Origin: Rebecca billardiae RCC1528
Lineage: Eukaryota > Haptophyta
Assembly (NCBI GenBank): GCA_965240325.2
Contig: OZ251239.1
Location: 1,488,001-1,552,000, forward strand
DNA length: 64,000 nt
Reading direction: 5' to 3'
A program made the position numbers and the translations under genes. Each line of letters starts with the position of its first letter. The first letter of the stretch is position 1. Shown piece by piece: positions 51,488-63,669 of the stretch. The notes beneath the pieces were generated by a model, which was not told where the DNA came from, made no database searches, and saw nothing but the letters and a program-made list of their open reading frames with translations.

Positions 51488-52038
51488 CGAAGGGCGTGCG
51501 CGCCCCAGTCGAGGCGCGTCCGCGGCCACATCCCGTGCCCCAGCGGCGGTGTCGCGCACTTGGGACGCGTAGCTACTAGCTGACCGACCGCGGCACGAGC
51601 CGGCGTCAGGCTCTCGCTCGCTGCGGACGGTGTGTGCCGGGCAAGCCGCTGAGGTGGCGCCACGGCCGCTCCGCGGCGCCGCGGTCCGCACTGCCAGCCG
51701 CCGGACGGCGCCCCACGGCGGGCGGCACTGGGCAGCAGGCGCCAGAGTCCGCGCCGCCGTCACAGTTCCGCCGAGTCGATCGGCACTGTGATGGCTACTT
51801 TCAGTATTCGCCAGGCCACTCGGCACAGGCGCCGCGGCTTCGGTCAAGCGCTTACTACGAGAAACTCATGCAGCAGCCGTACGTGTAGAAGCAGCTTCCA
51901 ACCGCGCAGCGGCGCCTTGCTGCCGACGAGGCGGCTGAAGCCCTGCCTGGCCTGCCTCCGACGCCATGCGGATGCTGATCCAAGGTTGGCCGAATTGGCC
52001 ACTCAGCTGTCCAACGGTCGTCCCATTCGAACACCACG
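51488..52038. other. Intergenic, CNB protein / coiled-coil gene
   Basis: Spans 551 bases with no protein-like frame. Holds the promoter of the coiled-coil gene. Confidence 0.5.
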
Positions 52039-53845
52039 ATGGGAGACAGCGGCGCGACGACGCCGCGTATGAGCTCCTCCGCGATGAGCACGCCGGCGCG
52101 GGCGGGCGCGCCCGCGGCCGAGGCGGAGGGCAAGGGCGCGCGCGTCTCCCCCTCCGCCGCCATCGACCGCCTGCCCCGCCAGCTCTCCGCCCTCGAGGCG
52201 CGGCTCGCCGAGTGCGTCGACGGCCTCGAGGCGTCGCACGGCCAGCTGCTGCAGGCGCGCTCCGACGCCAAGTCGAACGTCTCGCAGGCGACGCGCAACG
52301 TGATGGGCAAGCGCGCGCTCGCGCAGCTGAGCGAGTGCAAGGACGCGCTCGGCGGCGTCGCGACCGACGTGCGCGCCGTGCGCGAGTGGTCGGACGAGCT
52401 GCGCGCGGCGTGCGCCGAGCTCGAGCGCGAGCGCGAGGCCGCGCTCACGACCGCCGCGCGCGCGCTGGAGGAGAGCAGCTCGATCGCGCAGCAGAGCGAG
52501 GCGACCACGGTCGACGTCGCCCAGCGCTCCGAGGCGCGCGTCGCCGAGCTCAGCGGCCGCCTCGACTCGGCGCTCGCCGAGGCGCGGCTGCTGGCCGCGC
52601 TGAACGACAAGCTGCGCGCGGAGGCGGACGCGGCGCGCGCGGCCAAGGAGGGCGCGGAGGCGCGCGCGGCGGCGGCGGCGGCGGCGCAGCGCGACGCGTC
52701 GGACAGCGCGCAGGGCGAGTCGCACAGCCGCGCGCGCGACCGCGCCCTCCTCGCGCGCCTCGCGACGGACAACGCACTGCTGCTCGCGCAGCTCGAGGGT
52801 GCGCGCGCAGAGGCGGCGCGTCTGCGCGAGGAGCGCGCGGCGGAGGGGCGCGAGGCGGAGGCGCGGCTCGAGGCGTTCAAGGAGGCGCTGCAGGCGTCGC
52901 TGCTCGACGACTGGGGCACGTCGGCCACGCTGCAGGCCGAGCTCGCCGACGCGCGCGCCGCGGCCGACGCCGAGCGCGCGCGCTCGCGCGCAGCGGCCGA
53001 CGCCCTCGCCGCCCGCGCGGAGGCGCTGGAGGCGTCCCTGGCAGACTCGGAGGCGCGGCGCGTGGAGGCGGAGCGCGCGCTGGCGACGGCGCTGGAGGAG
53101 GCCGGGCTCGCGGCGGCCGGGCTGCAGCGCGAGCTCTACACCGCGGCGCGCGCCAGCGCCGAGACGCGCGCCGCGCACACGCGCCTCTCACAACTCGAGG
53201 CGGAGGAGGCGCGGCGCGCGGAGCGACACGAGGCGCTGGCCGAGCGCGCGCGCGCCGCCGAGGCGAGCGTCGAGGCGGAGCGCGCGGCGCGCGCGACGCT
53301 CGCGGCGCAGCTGGACGGCGTGCTCGAGCGCGAGCGCGTCGCCCGGCGGATGTGCGAGCGGCTGCGCGAGGAGTGCGCGGCCGAGCATGACCGGTGCGCG
53401 CGCGCGCGCCGTGCGAGCGCGCGGCCGCGCCCGAGGGTCGACGCGCGCGCGGCGCGACCGCCTGCGCGCGTTGCGGTGTGTGCCACGCCGGAGCGCGCGT
53501 GGCTCAGCGCCGCCGCCGGCGCGCGCCCGCCCCGCGCGCTACGGCCCCGCCCGCAGCGTGCTGCAGGCCGAGGCGCAGCACGAGGAGACGCGCAAGCGGC
53601 TGGGCGGCAGCGAGCACGAGCGCGCGCTGCTGGGTGCGCAGCTGGCCGCTGTGTTGCCGCTGCTGCCGACGGGGCAGGAGGCGGCGCTCAAGGCAGCGGC
53701 CCAGGCGGCGAAGGGGCGGGGCGGCCCGCGCGCGCCCGGCGCGCCGGCCGGCAGCGGCGGCGCGCGAGAGGGCGGCGTCGACGCGCAGCCCGCCGTGCTG
53801 CCTGAGCCGCTGCCGCTGCACCCCTCCGCGCCCTCGGCGGCATGA
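52039..53845 (+). CDS. Long coiled-coil protein
   Basis: Two exons, 52039-53393 and 53557-53845, joined in phase 2 (GTGCGC/CCGCAG). The product is 547 residues. After a short Ser/Thr-rich head (MGDSGATTPRMSSSAMSTP), residues about 40-490 are almost continuous Ala/Glu/Arg/Leu heptads (for example LSALEARLAECVDGLEASH, LRAACAELEREREAAL, LREERAAEGREAEARLEAF). That predicts an extended coiled coil with a few breaks. The end is Gly/Pro/Ala-rich. There is no motor, SMC hinge or other domain, so no family can be named; coiled coils with this composition occur in centriolar, ciliary and Golgi proteins. The stop in the unspliced frame and the clean junction back into heptads (VLQAEAQHEETRKRL) support the intron. 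Confidence 0.75.
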
Positions 53846-54804
53846 CCCGTGCGGGCGTGCCGGCTGCTGGCTCTCGGAGTACGGGTCTGCGTATTGGCGG
53901 CTTCTGCGCCGCACAAGTGCAAGCGCAATGCCCATGGTGTTGCCGACGGCGCAGCGGCTCGCACCTGGCTGGTGGCGCCACCAGGCACCACTGCCCAAGT
54001 GCCCAGTGCCCAGGCGTCACCGGAGATCAGTCAGTGAGGTGAGGGAGGGAGCTGACTCCGCTCGAGCTGTCACTCGGCGGCTCGGTGACGGTGCGTGTGA
54101 AGCCTGTGTCTGTGTGACGCCGAGCCTGGCGAGCTCGTTCGTACTCGTGCACTCGACCAGCGGCCCAAATGAGCGGCGCCCGATTAAGGCCCGCGCAGCC
54201 TGGCCCCCGTGGGCCAGTCATGAGTCAACGCGAATAACTGTAGTGAATCATATCACTTATCATATGTCATATGCCGATATGCGCATGGGATGCAGTAGTG
54301 ACTAGTGAGTAGCAGTGCTTCCGATTTGACTCAAGAGTCGTCAAGTGACCGAGTTCCGTCTCAGTCTGCACGTGTTATATATCGTGTACATGGCGACGGC
54401 TCGCACTTGGCCGGACCGTATACTCCTCGATGTGACTGATTTGATGATGTGACTCTGACAATGTGACTGCGCTGCTGCCCAAGGGGCTGTCGGACCGTTG
54501 GGTGCGCCTCTACGCCTCTACGGTATACTGTCTACGTCCGCCTTCATCGGGCGTGACGCAGTGCACTACTGTCTACTCCACCGAGTACCGTGGCTCATCG
54601 CCGCCGACGGCCGGCTCCCGCGCGCGGTGGCAGTTGGCACATCTGCTCCCTCCTGCCACTGAGTCTGATGGCGGAGTGTCCGTCTGCCTTGATCGCGGTT
54701 CAGGCTATGCTCTGCCACCGGCGCCGACTTCGTGTCGACGACCGGGCACTGCCGACGACGAATCAGGAGACCTGCGCCGTCTTACCTGTGTCGTTCATTC
54801 AATC
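53846..54804. other. Intergenic with a dispersed-repeat copy
   Basis: No gene. 54684-54775 matches 30074-30164, including one arm of the foldback element there. The region ends at TIR element B, which appears inserted within or beside this repeat. Confidence 0.55.
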
Positions 54805-57800
54805 TACCAGGTCGTTCCCCGTGCACTGGGAATCCGCGGTTTCGCCCTATTCAGAGCGCGAGGCCGCGGCATAGCAACGCAGATTTAGTCTTCCGCTTCG
54901 TCTATCAGACCACTTGAACGATCTAATCGAGCTTTCCAATTGAAAATGACGAAACTAGATCCATCCATTGGAGAAGCCAAATCCCGAGCGCGGCAAAGCC
55001 GTGGAACGCAGTAATCAGCCTCGTCAGCGATAGTCCGCTCACGAAATCGATGCGCTGGAAATGAGTTCTTCGTGTGCAACCTGGAGGCGGGAGCCCTCCG
55101 CCGCGGGTGCGGAGCACCGATTCTGACCCGCCCCCTGCGGCTGCGGCCGGGCACGAGTGCGATGCCGCTGGCCCCGGCTGGGGGGCGCGCCCGGGCCAGG
55201 GCACTGCGGGCGCGGATGTGCTCGCGGAGCCGGCGTGCGTGGACGGGCTGTTGCGGGAGAGTATCTGCCGCCCTCCTGCGCCGTGCGACTTGCGCCACGC
55301 CTCTTTCGCCTCGGCTCAGGGCAGCGCACACGCGCGCGCCGCCTCCGAAGGCCAGCCTTGCCTGCGCCGCAGCCGGTCGCGCGCGCGCCGTGCGCGGCGT
55401 GGTCGGGAAGGAACGGGGGGTGCTGCCGGGCGAGATGGCGACATCATGTGCGCACGCCATGCCGCCGCGCCACGCCTTGCCGAGCGTGTCGCCGGTCCGT
55501 TTGCACGCCTCTTCCAGTTGTCACAAATGGTGTCAGGTGTGCCGCACGGCCTCGCGGTCAGGACCGCTGGGGGGCGCGCCCGGGCCAGGGCGCTGCGGGC
55601 GCGGATGTGCTTGCGGAGCCGGCGTGCGTGGACGGGCTGTTGCGGGAGAGTATCTGCCGCCCTCCTGCGCCGCGCGACTTGCGCCACGCCTCTTTCGCCT
55701 CGGCTCAGGGCAGCGCGCACGCGCGCGCGCCGCCTCCGAAGGCCAGCCTTGCCTGCGCTGCAGCCGACCGCGCGCGCGCCGTGCGCGGCGTGGTCGGGAA
55801 GGAACGGGCGCGGCTGCCGGGCGAGATGGCGATATCATGTGCGCACGCCATGCCGCCCCGCCACGCCTTGCTGAGCGTGTCGCCGGTCCGTTTGCACGCC
55901 TCTTCGAGTTGTCACAAATGGTGTGCACGCGGCCTCGCGGTCGTGACCGCCTTGTCGGGACGATCATTGAGACACAGAACAGTGCCAGACGGGCACGCGG
56001 GAAACTCTTACATGAATGTTCATCACTGCGTGGTCATGTAGAAGTGCTGGGTGCGACGCTTTCCTCGCGCGGATGCACTTTCATCATCTTCTTCGAGCTC
56101 AGGTCTGGCTTCAGGCACGACAAGAAAGCAGCACTCGTCAACAGCTGTGCGGATCCGTTATCGTGCCCTTTCCCGGCGCCGCGGGGCGGCATGGCGTGCG
56201 CACATGATGTCGTCATCTCGCCCGGCAGCACCCCCCGTTCCTTCCCGACCACGCCGCGCACGGCGCGCGCGCGGTTGGCTGCGGCGCGGCAGTGCTCGGG
56301 CCTCGAGGCGGCGCGCGCGTGCGCGCTGCCCTGAGCCGCGGCGAAAAGAGGCGTGGCGCGAGACGCGCGGCGCAGGAGGGCGCCAGATACTCTCCCGCGA
56401 CAGCCTGTCCACGCAAGCCGGCTCCGCGAGCACATCCGCGCCCGCAGCGCCGTGCGGCGTGCCCCGGGCGCGCCCCGCCAACGGCGCTCGGCCGCCTTGC
56501 CGCTGCCCGCCTGCCGCCGAGGGCAAAAGGTCAAGATTTGGTCGGCCCTCGCCTGCCGAGCCGCCACCGGGGGCTCCGCCCTGCCTTCTATCTCGTTGCG
56601 GCTACCGCGCGCGCGTCGCGCTCCTTCTGGCGATCCGGTGTTTACGATAGGCGGATGCAGGGGTTGCCTGGGGCCGCCAGTCGCCACGGGGGGGGGCAGG
56701 GCGGCGAGGCAGCGCCCGCCCGGCAGCACATCGCCCCCCCCGTGGACGCTGACTCAAGCCGCACCCACCCCAGCGCGGCGATCCCACGCCAGGGAGGGCG
56801 GGCGGGAGGCGGAGGAGCGCCGCTGGCTGTCCGTGAGTGTGCCGGCGCCGCCGCGGCCTGCCGCCCGGGGGCCCCGGGCCCGGGCGGGGCCGCTGTGCTC
56901 AGGCGTCGGCCGGGGCAGGGTGCGCCGGGGGGCAGTCGCGGCGGAAGCGGTCGGCTGCACGACGTGGGCTGCCCTGACCGGCCCCGAAGGTGCGCCTGTC
57001 ACGCCGAGGGTCGGCCCTCCTGCAGGTACGCTCACTTTCCGCTTGGTACCCGCGCCGCAAAGGCGAGCTGCTTCCGACTCACATCTCGTCACCGTGCGGT
57101 CACTCCGGCGATGCCGCTGCGAGCGCCGAGCCCGCGTCCGGCCAGGTATACGCCCACCTAGCGGGGAGGGGCACGGGCGGCGGCGGAGCAGCGACGCGGC
57201 AGTCATAACGCGATAACCGCCGCGGACTGCCAAACCCACCACTCCCGTCGCGTCGGCCATCGCCCCATAACCGCGCGCGCGTCGCGCTCCTTCTGGCGAT
57301 CCGGTGTTTACGATAGGCGGATGCAGGGGTTGCCTGGGGCCGCCAGTCGCCACGGGGGGGGGCAGGGCGGCGAGGCAGCGCCCGCCCAAAGAGGCGCAGC
57401 GCCAGGCGCCACGCCGGCGTGGCCGGCGTCGGCCGGCGCGGCCGAGGCCAGGCCCGGCCCCGACCCCCAGAGGCGCAGCGCCCTGCCCACCACCACGCCG
57501 CACGCCGCCGGTGTGAGGCCGCGGAGCGGCGGACTGGGTGCCCCCCCCCCTCCCCCCCAGCGCTCAGCCCTTGCCAGAGGTCGCCGAGAGCCCGCAGCGA
57601 CCGGCGGACCACAGGACCACTGGCGTAACCCGCCCGTCGTCGCGCGCCGGCACAGGCCAGGCGAAGCGCTGCAGGTGACCCGCAGGCCACGCCGTCCACT
57701 TGCCCGACGAAACCGCCCAGCAGCACGCGCGCACCGCCGCCGCCGCCGCCGGCCGGCGAGAGCGCATGCGCCCGAGCCGTCGCGGAACACACCCGAGCCG

Positions 57801-58577
57801 ACATGAGGCGCAGGTATCGACGTCGGCTTGCCGACAACGTCGTCAACCCCGCGCCTGCAGACCGCACGAGCGCCCGTGAAAGCGCGCCGAAAAGGGGCGT
57901 GCGAGGTGACGCGCACGGTGCGCGAATGGTGATGGCCGTGCGGCGCACGAATGACGATCGGTGCGCGCGCACGATGAGCGGTGCACGCGCGGGCGGATCG
58001 GAGCGCGCGCATGATAAACGGCGCATGATACTCGGCGCGCGCGCATGACGGCGCGCGCGCATGATGATCGGCGCTGGTCGGTGCGCGCGCATGATGATCG
58101 TCACGCGATGATCGGCGCGCGCGCATGACCATGCGCGCGCGTGACGAATTCGCCGCAACGGCTCGCGCGAGAGGCACAAGGCGATTGACGATGAACGCGA
58201 CCACGTTCGAGCGCTCGAGCGAAGCAGGAGGTGATGAGTGAGGAAGATGGCACAGGAATGGGAGAGGAACGCGTGGCGCGTGGCGGGAAGGGCCAGGCAC
58301 GCTCGGCGTGAGGAAAGGAACGCGCGTAGAAACGGAACGGAACGGAAAGCAGCGGTTCGAGCGATAGACAGGAGGTGATTGACGACGATGAGCGCGTGCG
58401 CGCTCGAGCGACGCAGAAGGTGACGAGCGAGGAAGACCAAGGCCAGGTGAAAGCGCCGCAGGTGGCCAGCGGGCCACGTCGCTTTTCGCGCCCGAAAACG
58501 CCCAGCAGCGCGCGCGCCCCGCTGCAGTGGCAGCCGACCGGCGAGAGCTGCATCCGCCAGAGCCGCCACGCGGCGCA

Positions 58578-58910
58578 GGTATCAACGCCGGCCCGCCGAC
58601 AACGTCGTCCCCGACACCCCGGCCACAGACACCACGTACACCCATGTAAGCGCGCCGAAAGGTGCGCGCGAGGATGGCGCACTCGGCACCCGAATGATGA
58701 TGATGGTTGCGCGGAGCACGAATGATGATCGGCGCGCGCGGGTATCAACGCCAGCCCGCCGACGACGTCGTCCCCCACGCCCCGGCCACAGACACCACGT
58801 ACGCCCATGTAAGCGCGCCGAAAGGTGTGTGCGATGATGGCACGCTCGGCACCCGGATGATGATGCGATGGTTACGCTGAGCACGAAGTGATGATCGGCG
58901 CGCGCACATG
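58578..58910 (+). repeat. 163-base direct repeat, two copies plus a decayed third
   Basis: GTATCAACGCC...AAGCGCGCCGAAAGGTG starts at 58578 and 58741. A more diverged relative starts at about 57807. Inside the insert of TIR element B. Confidence 0.85.
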
Positions 58911-58939
58911 ATGATGTTCGGCGCGCGCGCATGAGAAGA

Positions 58940-59490
58940 CAGGTGCGAGTGACGCGCGGAGAAGATGCGCGCGGAGACGATAGGCGCGGAGGACATAGGC
59001 GCAAGTAACGCGCGGAGGAGATAGGCGCAAGTAACGCGCGGAGAAGATAGGCGCAAGTAACGCGCGGAGACAGGCGCAAGTAACGCGCGGAGAAGATAGG
59101 CGCAAGTAAACGCGCGGAGAAGATATAGTAGGCGCAAGTAACGCGCGGAGACAGGCGCAAGTAACGCGCGGAGAAGATAGGCGCAAGTAAACGCGCGGAG
59201 AAGATATAGTAGGCGCAAGTAACGCGCGGAGACAGGCGCAAGTAACGCGCGGAGAAGTAGATAGTATAGGCGCAAGTAACGCGCGGAGGAGGTATAGGCG
59301 CAAGTGACGCGCGGAGACAGGCGCAAGTAACGCGTGGGGAAGTAGATATAGTAGGCGCAAGTAACGCGCGGAGAAGTAGATAGGCGCAAGTGACGCGCGG
59401 AGACAGGCGCAAGTAACGCGCGGAGAAGTAGATAGTAGGCGCAAGTAACGCGCGGAGATGAGATAGGCGCAAGTGACGCGCGGAGAAGAT
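58940..59490 (+). repeat. Minisatellite with core GGCGCAAGTAACGCGCGGAG
   Basis: About 20 copies with unit length varying from about 22 to 34 because of insertions such as AAGATATAGTA. Minus-strand frames here read Arg-Val-Thr-Cys-Ala-Tyr repeats and are artefacts. Confidence 0.95.
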
Positions 59491-59526
59491 AGGGTGCGCA
59501 CACGATGATCGGCGCATGATGATCGG

Positions 59527-59628
59527 CGCGCGCGCGAGGGATAGACAGATAGACAGATAGACAGATAGACAGATAGACAGATAGACAGATAGACAGATAG
59601 ATAGACAGATAGATAGACAGATAGACGC
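59527..59628 (+). repeat. GATAGACA microsatellite
   Basis: Runs of GATAGACA and GATA over about 100 bases. Confidence 0.95.
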
Positions 59629-60024
59629 GCGAGTGAGCGACGGCGAGCTGTAGAGAAGGGTGAGTCGTGCGGCGGCGAGTGGCGGCGGCGTGCTTGCAGC
59701 GTGGCAGCGGCGTGCGGCGAGCGCGAACACGCGGAGCGCGCGCGGCTCCGCTGTTGCGCCCCGAGGGGCCCGCGCCGAAGAAGCGCGCTCGCTCGAGCGG
59801 GGGGCAGATCGAAGGTGATGAAGCGCGCGGTTCCGCTCAAGCGAAGTAGAAGGTGATGAGCGACGAGTGTGCCCGACGGACGACAGCGCAACGACACCTC
59901 ACGCGCCGCCCCGCCGGCCGCCCAACAGATGGCCGAGAACGGGACGCCGAAGTAGCATGTGTGCGCTCACTGCCCGCGCCGCCGACATGCGCTCCAGCTC
60001 GGACGAAGGGCAGAAGGTGTTGTT

Positions 60025-60120
60025 GAGCGCGCCCCCGCGAGCGCGCAGCAGCTGGTGAGGAGCGTGTTGTTGAGTACGCCCCCGCGAGCGCGCAGCAGCT
60101 GGTGAGGAGCGTGGAGCGTG
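60025..60120 (+). repeat. Tandem duplication of about 52 bases
   Basis: CCCCCGCGAGCGCGCAGCAG and the following GTGAGGAGCGTG block occur twice. Around it (59850-60600) are looser repeats containing CGACGGACGGCAG and AGAAGGACGCCGAAG. Confidence 0.85.
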
Positions 60121-61271
60121 CCCGACACACGCCCGCTGGCGCCGCCCCGCCGTGCGCCCAGCCGCCGGACGCTGCCGATGGACGCAGAAGCAGCATGGAT
60201 GCGCACGAGTCTCGTCCAGCGCCAAAATGCGCTCGCGCGCGAGCGAGGCAGACAGCGCCGAGCGCGCCCACGCTCGAGCGAAGCAGGTGGAGATGAGCGA
60301 GGAGCGCGCACGACGGACGGCAGCGCACCGGCACCTCACTTACCACCCCGATGTGCGTCCCCGATGTGCGCCCGGCCACCGGACGCCTCAGAAGGACACC
60401 CAGCACAAGCGTGGTCGCGCACGAGCGGATGAGAGAAGCAGAAGGCGCTGAGCGTTCCCCTCGAGTAAAGCAGTGGGCCATGAGGAGGAGGGAGCACGAC
60501 GGACGGCAGTGCCCAGCACCTCGCGCTCCGCCTCGCAGTGCGCACGACCGTCGGATGCCGCCGCAGAAGGACGCCGAAGCAGCATCGTGAGAGTTCGAGC
60601 GTGATGCACGCGCACCACGCCAGGGGGGGACAACGAGGAACGGGGAGCGAAGGAGGCGGAGGAGCGCCGCTGGCTGTCCGTGAGTGTGCCGGCGCCGCCG
60701 CGGCCTGCCGCCCGGGGGCCCCGGGCCCGGGCGGGGCCGCTGTGCTCAGGCGTCGGCCGGGGCAGGGTGCGCCGGGGGGCAGTCGCGGCGGAAGCGGTCG
60801 GCTGCACGACGTGGGCTGCCCTGACCGGCCCCGAAGGTGCGCCTGTCACGCCGAGGGTCGGCCCTCCTGCAGGTACGCTCACTTTCCGCTTGGTACCCGC
60901 GCCGCAAAGGCGAGCTGCTTCCGACTCACATCTCGTCACCGTGCGGTCACTCCGGCGATGCCGCTGCGAGCGCCGAGCCCGCGTCCGGCCAGGTATACGC
61001 CCACCTAGCGGGGAGGGGCACGGGCGGCGGCGGAGCAGCGACGCGGCAGTCATAACGCGATAACCGCCGCGGACTGCCAAACCCACCACTCCCGTCGCGT
61101 CGGCCATCGCCCCCAATTTTGGGATTGCGAGACCAGCTCATCGATAGTGACGCACATCCGCACCCGCGAGACCTGAAAATCTTATTCGCGGGTAGCGACG
61201 GGTGCGTCCTGCGGCTGTTTTTCTCGTATGTCCAAACCGCGGATTCCCAGTGCAGGGGGAACGACCTGGTA

Positions 61272-62071
61272 ATAGAATGACCGCGTTCCGCGGTCCTTTC
61301 GTAGAACCAACGTAGTTAGGGGCCCGCGCGGTGCCGACTCTCTAGTCTCTGTCGGCTGCTATAACTACTAAGAGCCATATGTATTTATTGTATCTTCATA
61401 CGACGCTGTCTGTCATCTAATATTTTTATATAGTCTGACCGTCGGTGCCAACCAACAGTTCTGCCTGTGAGCAGCGTGCCACTACTCACTCAGTTGCCCG
61501 GCCCACTGGCACCGGCGGCCCGGGCTGCGGCCCGCGGGGGCCGAGCGAGGACTCTGGATCGCCGATGGCGATACCGGGCCAGTCCGGCGATTTAACTACT
61601 GCCGCATGGGCCATGCCACGTGGCAAGCCTCAAGAGTCAAGGCTCCGGCTCGCAGCGGCACGTCGGCCGTTGCCTCAGCGGCAACTCGGCCGGGGCCGAT
61701 GGCGATGCCCGATGCCGATGGCGATGCCGATGCCGCAGCCCGGGGCCGCCACGCCCCGGACCGGAATGGCTGCGCGGCTAGTCCGCCGCGACCCCGGGGG
61801 CCGCCCGGCGCCAGCGGGGTGACGGCCAGCCCCGGAGGCGGTTGCGACCAGTCCCTCGAGTAAGTAACACTAATACCAGGCTCCTGACACCCGGCAATCG
61901 TCAGTGTGAGTCGTCTGCGCCCGTTGCTAAGCTAGTGATTCGGATTGACCGCGTCGTAGAACTTTCACAGCTGCTGCCCGTGCCGTTTCCGTTTATGCCC
62001 GCGGACTAGACTCTATCTAGAGCTGAATTTCCGCCTGAATCGACTCACAGAATCGAGGCGCTGCCGGCGGC
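61272..62071. other. Intergenic, no gene seen
   Basis: Begins with a palindromic sequence (GACCGCGTTCCGCGGTC at about 61280) whose inverted copy is at 42742-42788. Short GATGCCGATGGCGAT repeats near 61695-61735. No protein-like frame. Confidence 0.5.
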
Positions 62072-63288
62072 GCGGCCTAGAACCGAGCTAGTTAGAGTAT
62101 GATTGACCGATCCGGACAGCGGGCACTGAGAGCGGGCGCCAGTCAACGTCGGAGAAATCAATAAAACGGAGCCACCGCACACCAAGACATGCACGTCGAG
62201 GTCGCCCGATCGCGCTCGGCTCCGCGGCGAGCCCCCGGCCCGGGCACTCGGCGTCGGACTGGAGCGGGCCTGCGCGCCGCGGCAGCGCGCGGCGCGCGGC
62301 GCGCAGCGCGCGGCGGGGACTGTCACTTGTCAGTCGTCTCAGACTCTGACCACTGACACGTCGAGGTCGTCATCGCGCTCGGCTCCGCGGCGAGCCCGCC
62401 GGGCATGCACGGACTGGAGCGGGCCTGCGCGCCGCGGCAGCGAGCGGCGCGCAGCGCGGTGGCGGCGGCGCGGACGGAGTCTCGGGGCAGCGCACGCGCA
62501 GGGTGCGTGATGAATGAATCTTGCAGCAGCTGCAGGTTGTGCGGCTCCGTCGAGCCCATCGTCGCGACGCGAAGGACAGTAGACGAAGACCAGCTTGAGT
62601 GAGCACGGCCTGCGAAGTGCGAGCGAGTCGACCGGGAACAGTCACGGGTCGCGAGTGCCACTCGCCCAGAAGCGACGTCTGCGGCCTAGAACCGAGCTAG
62701 TTAGAGTATGATTGACCGATCCGGACATCGGGCACTGAGAGCGGGCGCCAGTCAACGTCGGAGAAATCAATAAAACGGAGCCACCGCACACCAAGACATG
62801 CACGTCGAGGTCGCCCGATCGCGCTCGGCTCCGCGGCGAGCCGCCCCGGCCCGGGCACTCGGCGTCGGACTGGAGCGGGCCTGCGCGCCGCGGCAGCGCG
62901 CGGCGCGCGGCGCGCAGCGCGCGGCGGGGACTGTCACTTGTCAGTCGTCTCAGACTCTGACCACTGACACGTCGAGGTCGTCATCGCGCTCGGCTCCGCG
63001 GCGAGCCCGCCGGGCATGCACGGACTGGACGGCGGGCCTGCGCGCCGCGGCAGCGAGCGGCGCGCAGCGCGGTGGCGGCGGCGCGGAGTCTCGGGGCAGC
63101 GCACGCGCAGGGTGCGTGAATGAATCTTGCAGCAGCTGCAGGTTGTGCGGCTCCGTCGAGCCCATCGTCGCGACGCGAAGGACAGTAGACGAAGACCAGC
63201 TTGAGTGAGCACGGCCTGCGAAGTGCGAGCGAGTCGACCGGGAACAGTCACGGGTCGCGAGTGCCACTCGCCCAGAAGCGACGTCTGC
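62072..63288. repeat. Tandem duplication of a 609-base unit
   Basis: Unit 1 (62072-62680) and unit 2 (62681-63288) start GCGGCCTAGAACCGAGCTAG and are almost identical, with a few short insertions or deletions. Inside each unit a smaller block (GCTCGGCTCCGCGGCGAGCC) is also repeated. No coding signature. Confidence 0.92.
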
Positions 63289-63420
63289 GTGGGGTGCGCG
63301 TCGGGCAGGCCCAAGAAGATGCGCAGCATCATGTTCAGGCCCACTAGGCCCAGCGCCTCGATCACCACCTGCTTCTTCGCTGTGTTGATCATCTTCACTG
63401 CCGCGGTTCGCGCCGAGTTT
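63284..63420 (-). CDS. Possible exon of an unidentified gene
   Basis: The minus frame reads SARTAAVKMINTAKKQVVIE, then ALGLVGLNMMLRIFLGLPDA, a protein-like helical and hydrophobic stretch unlike the Arg/Ala noise around it. A splice acceptor (GGCAG) precedes the codons near the Met at 63392. The frame then runs into the 609-base repeat at 63288, where sequence character is lost, so the exon may end there, or the gene may have been truncated by the duplication. No family recognised; it may be a fragment. Confidence 0.3.
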
Positions 63421-63668
63421 GACTGGCGGCCGCACGCCCCGGCGGCGGGCGCGGCCCGTGCGCTCGCCGTCCTGACGCGGCGGCGGTCCTGGATGCACTG
63501 CGGCACCTGGCCTGAACCCGCGTGCCACGCCACGCGCCGCCGCCGGGCGAGGCGTCGGCGGCGGCCGCCTCCGCCGCCCACGCGGCACGTCGCGCCATCT
63601 GGTGCGAGCCGACCAGTCCTGAGCAACCGCTTCAAAATCAAATAGCCTGATCGAGTACCCCCATAAAT
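63421..63668. other. GC-rich stretch without clear feature
   Basis: Arg/Ala-rich frames in several directions, none protein-like. It ends where AT-richer repeats begin at about 63670. Confidence 0.4.
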
Positions 63669-63669
63669 T

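Larger units (their letters stand above)
56603..61117. repeat. 4.5-kb insert in TIR element B, built from two unequal units
   Basis: Unit 1 (about 56603-57270) and unit 2 (about 57271-61117) share their first 120 bases (56603-56720 equals 57271-57390) and their last roughly 465 bases (56800-57270 equals 60651-61117). The middle of unit 1 is about 80 bases, that of unit 2 about 3.2 kb of satellites. Either unit 1 is a deletion form or unit 2 has expanded. In copy A the two flanks are directly joined, which places the insertion. Confidence 0.85.
54805..61271. mobile_element. Non-autonomous TIR element, copy B, with large insert
   Basis: Same 36-base terminal inverted repeats as copy A (one mismatch at the left end), with TA at both outer ends. 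B lies in the opposite orientation to A. 54840-56600 corresponds to the inner part of A, including two units of a repeat of about 391 bases. 61118-61269 corresponds to A's other end. Between them is 4.5 kb absent from A. No transposase or other protein is recognised; the many long frames (Ala/Arg-rich or SARYLRLSPRVTCAY-like) derive from GC bias and satellites. Confidence 0.87.

Noticed and set aside
58582-59897. Minus-strand frames of 250-380 codons rich in SARYLRLSPRVTCAY
   Set aside because: Direct product of the GGCGCAAGTAACGCG minisatellite.
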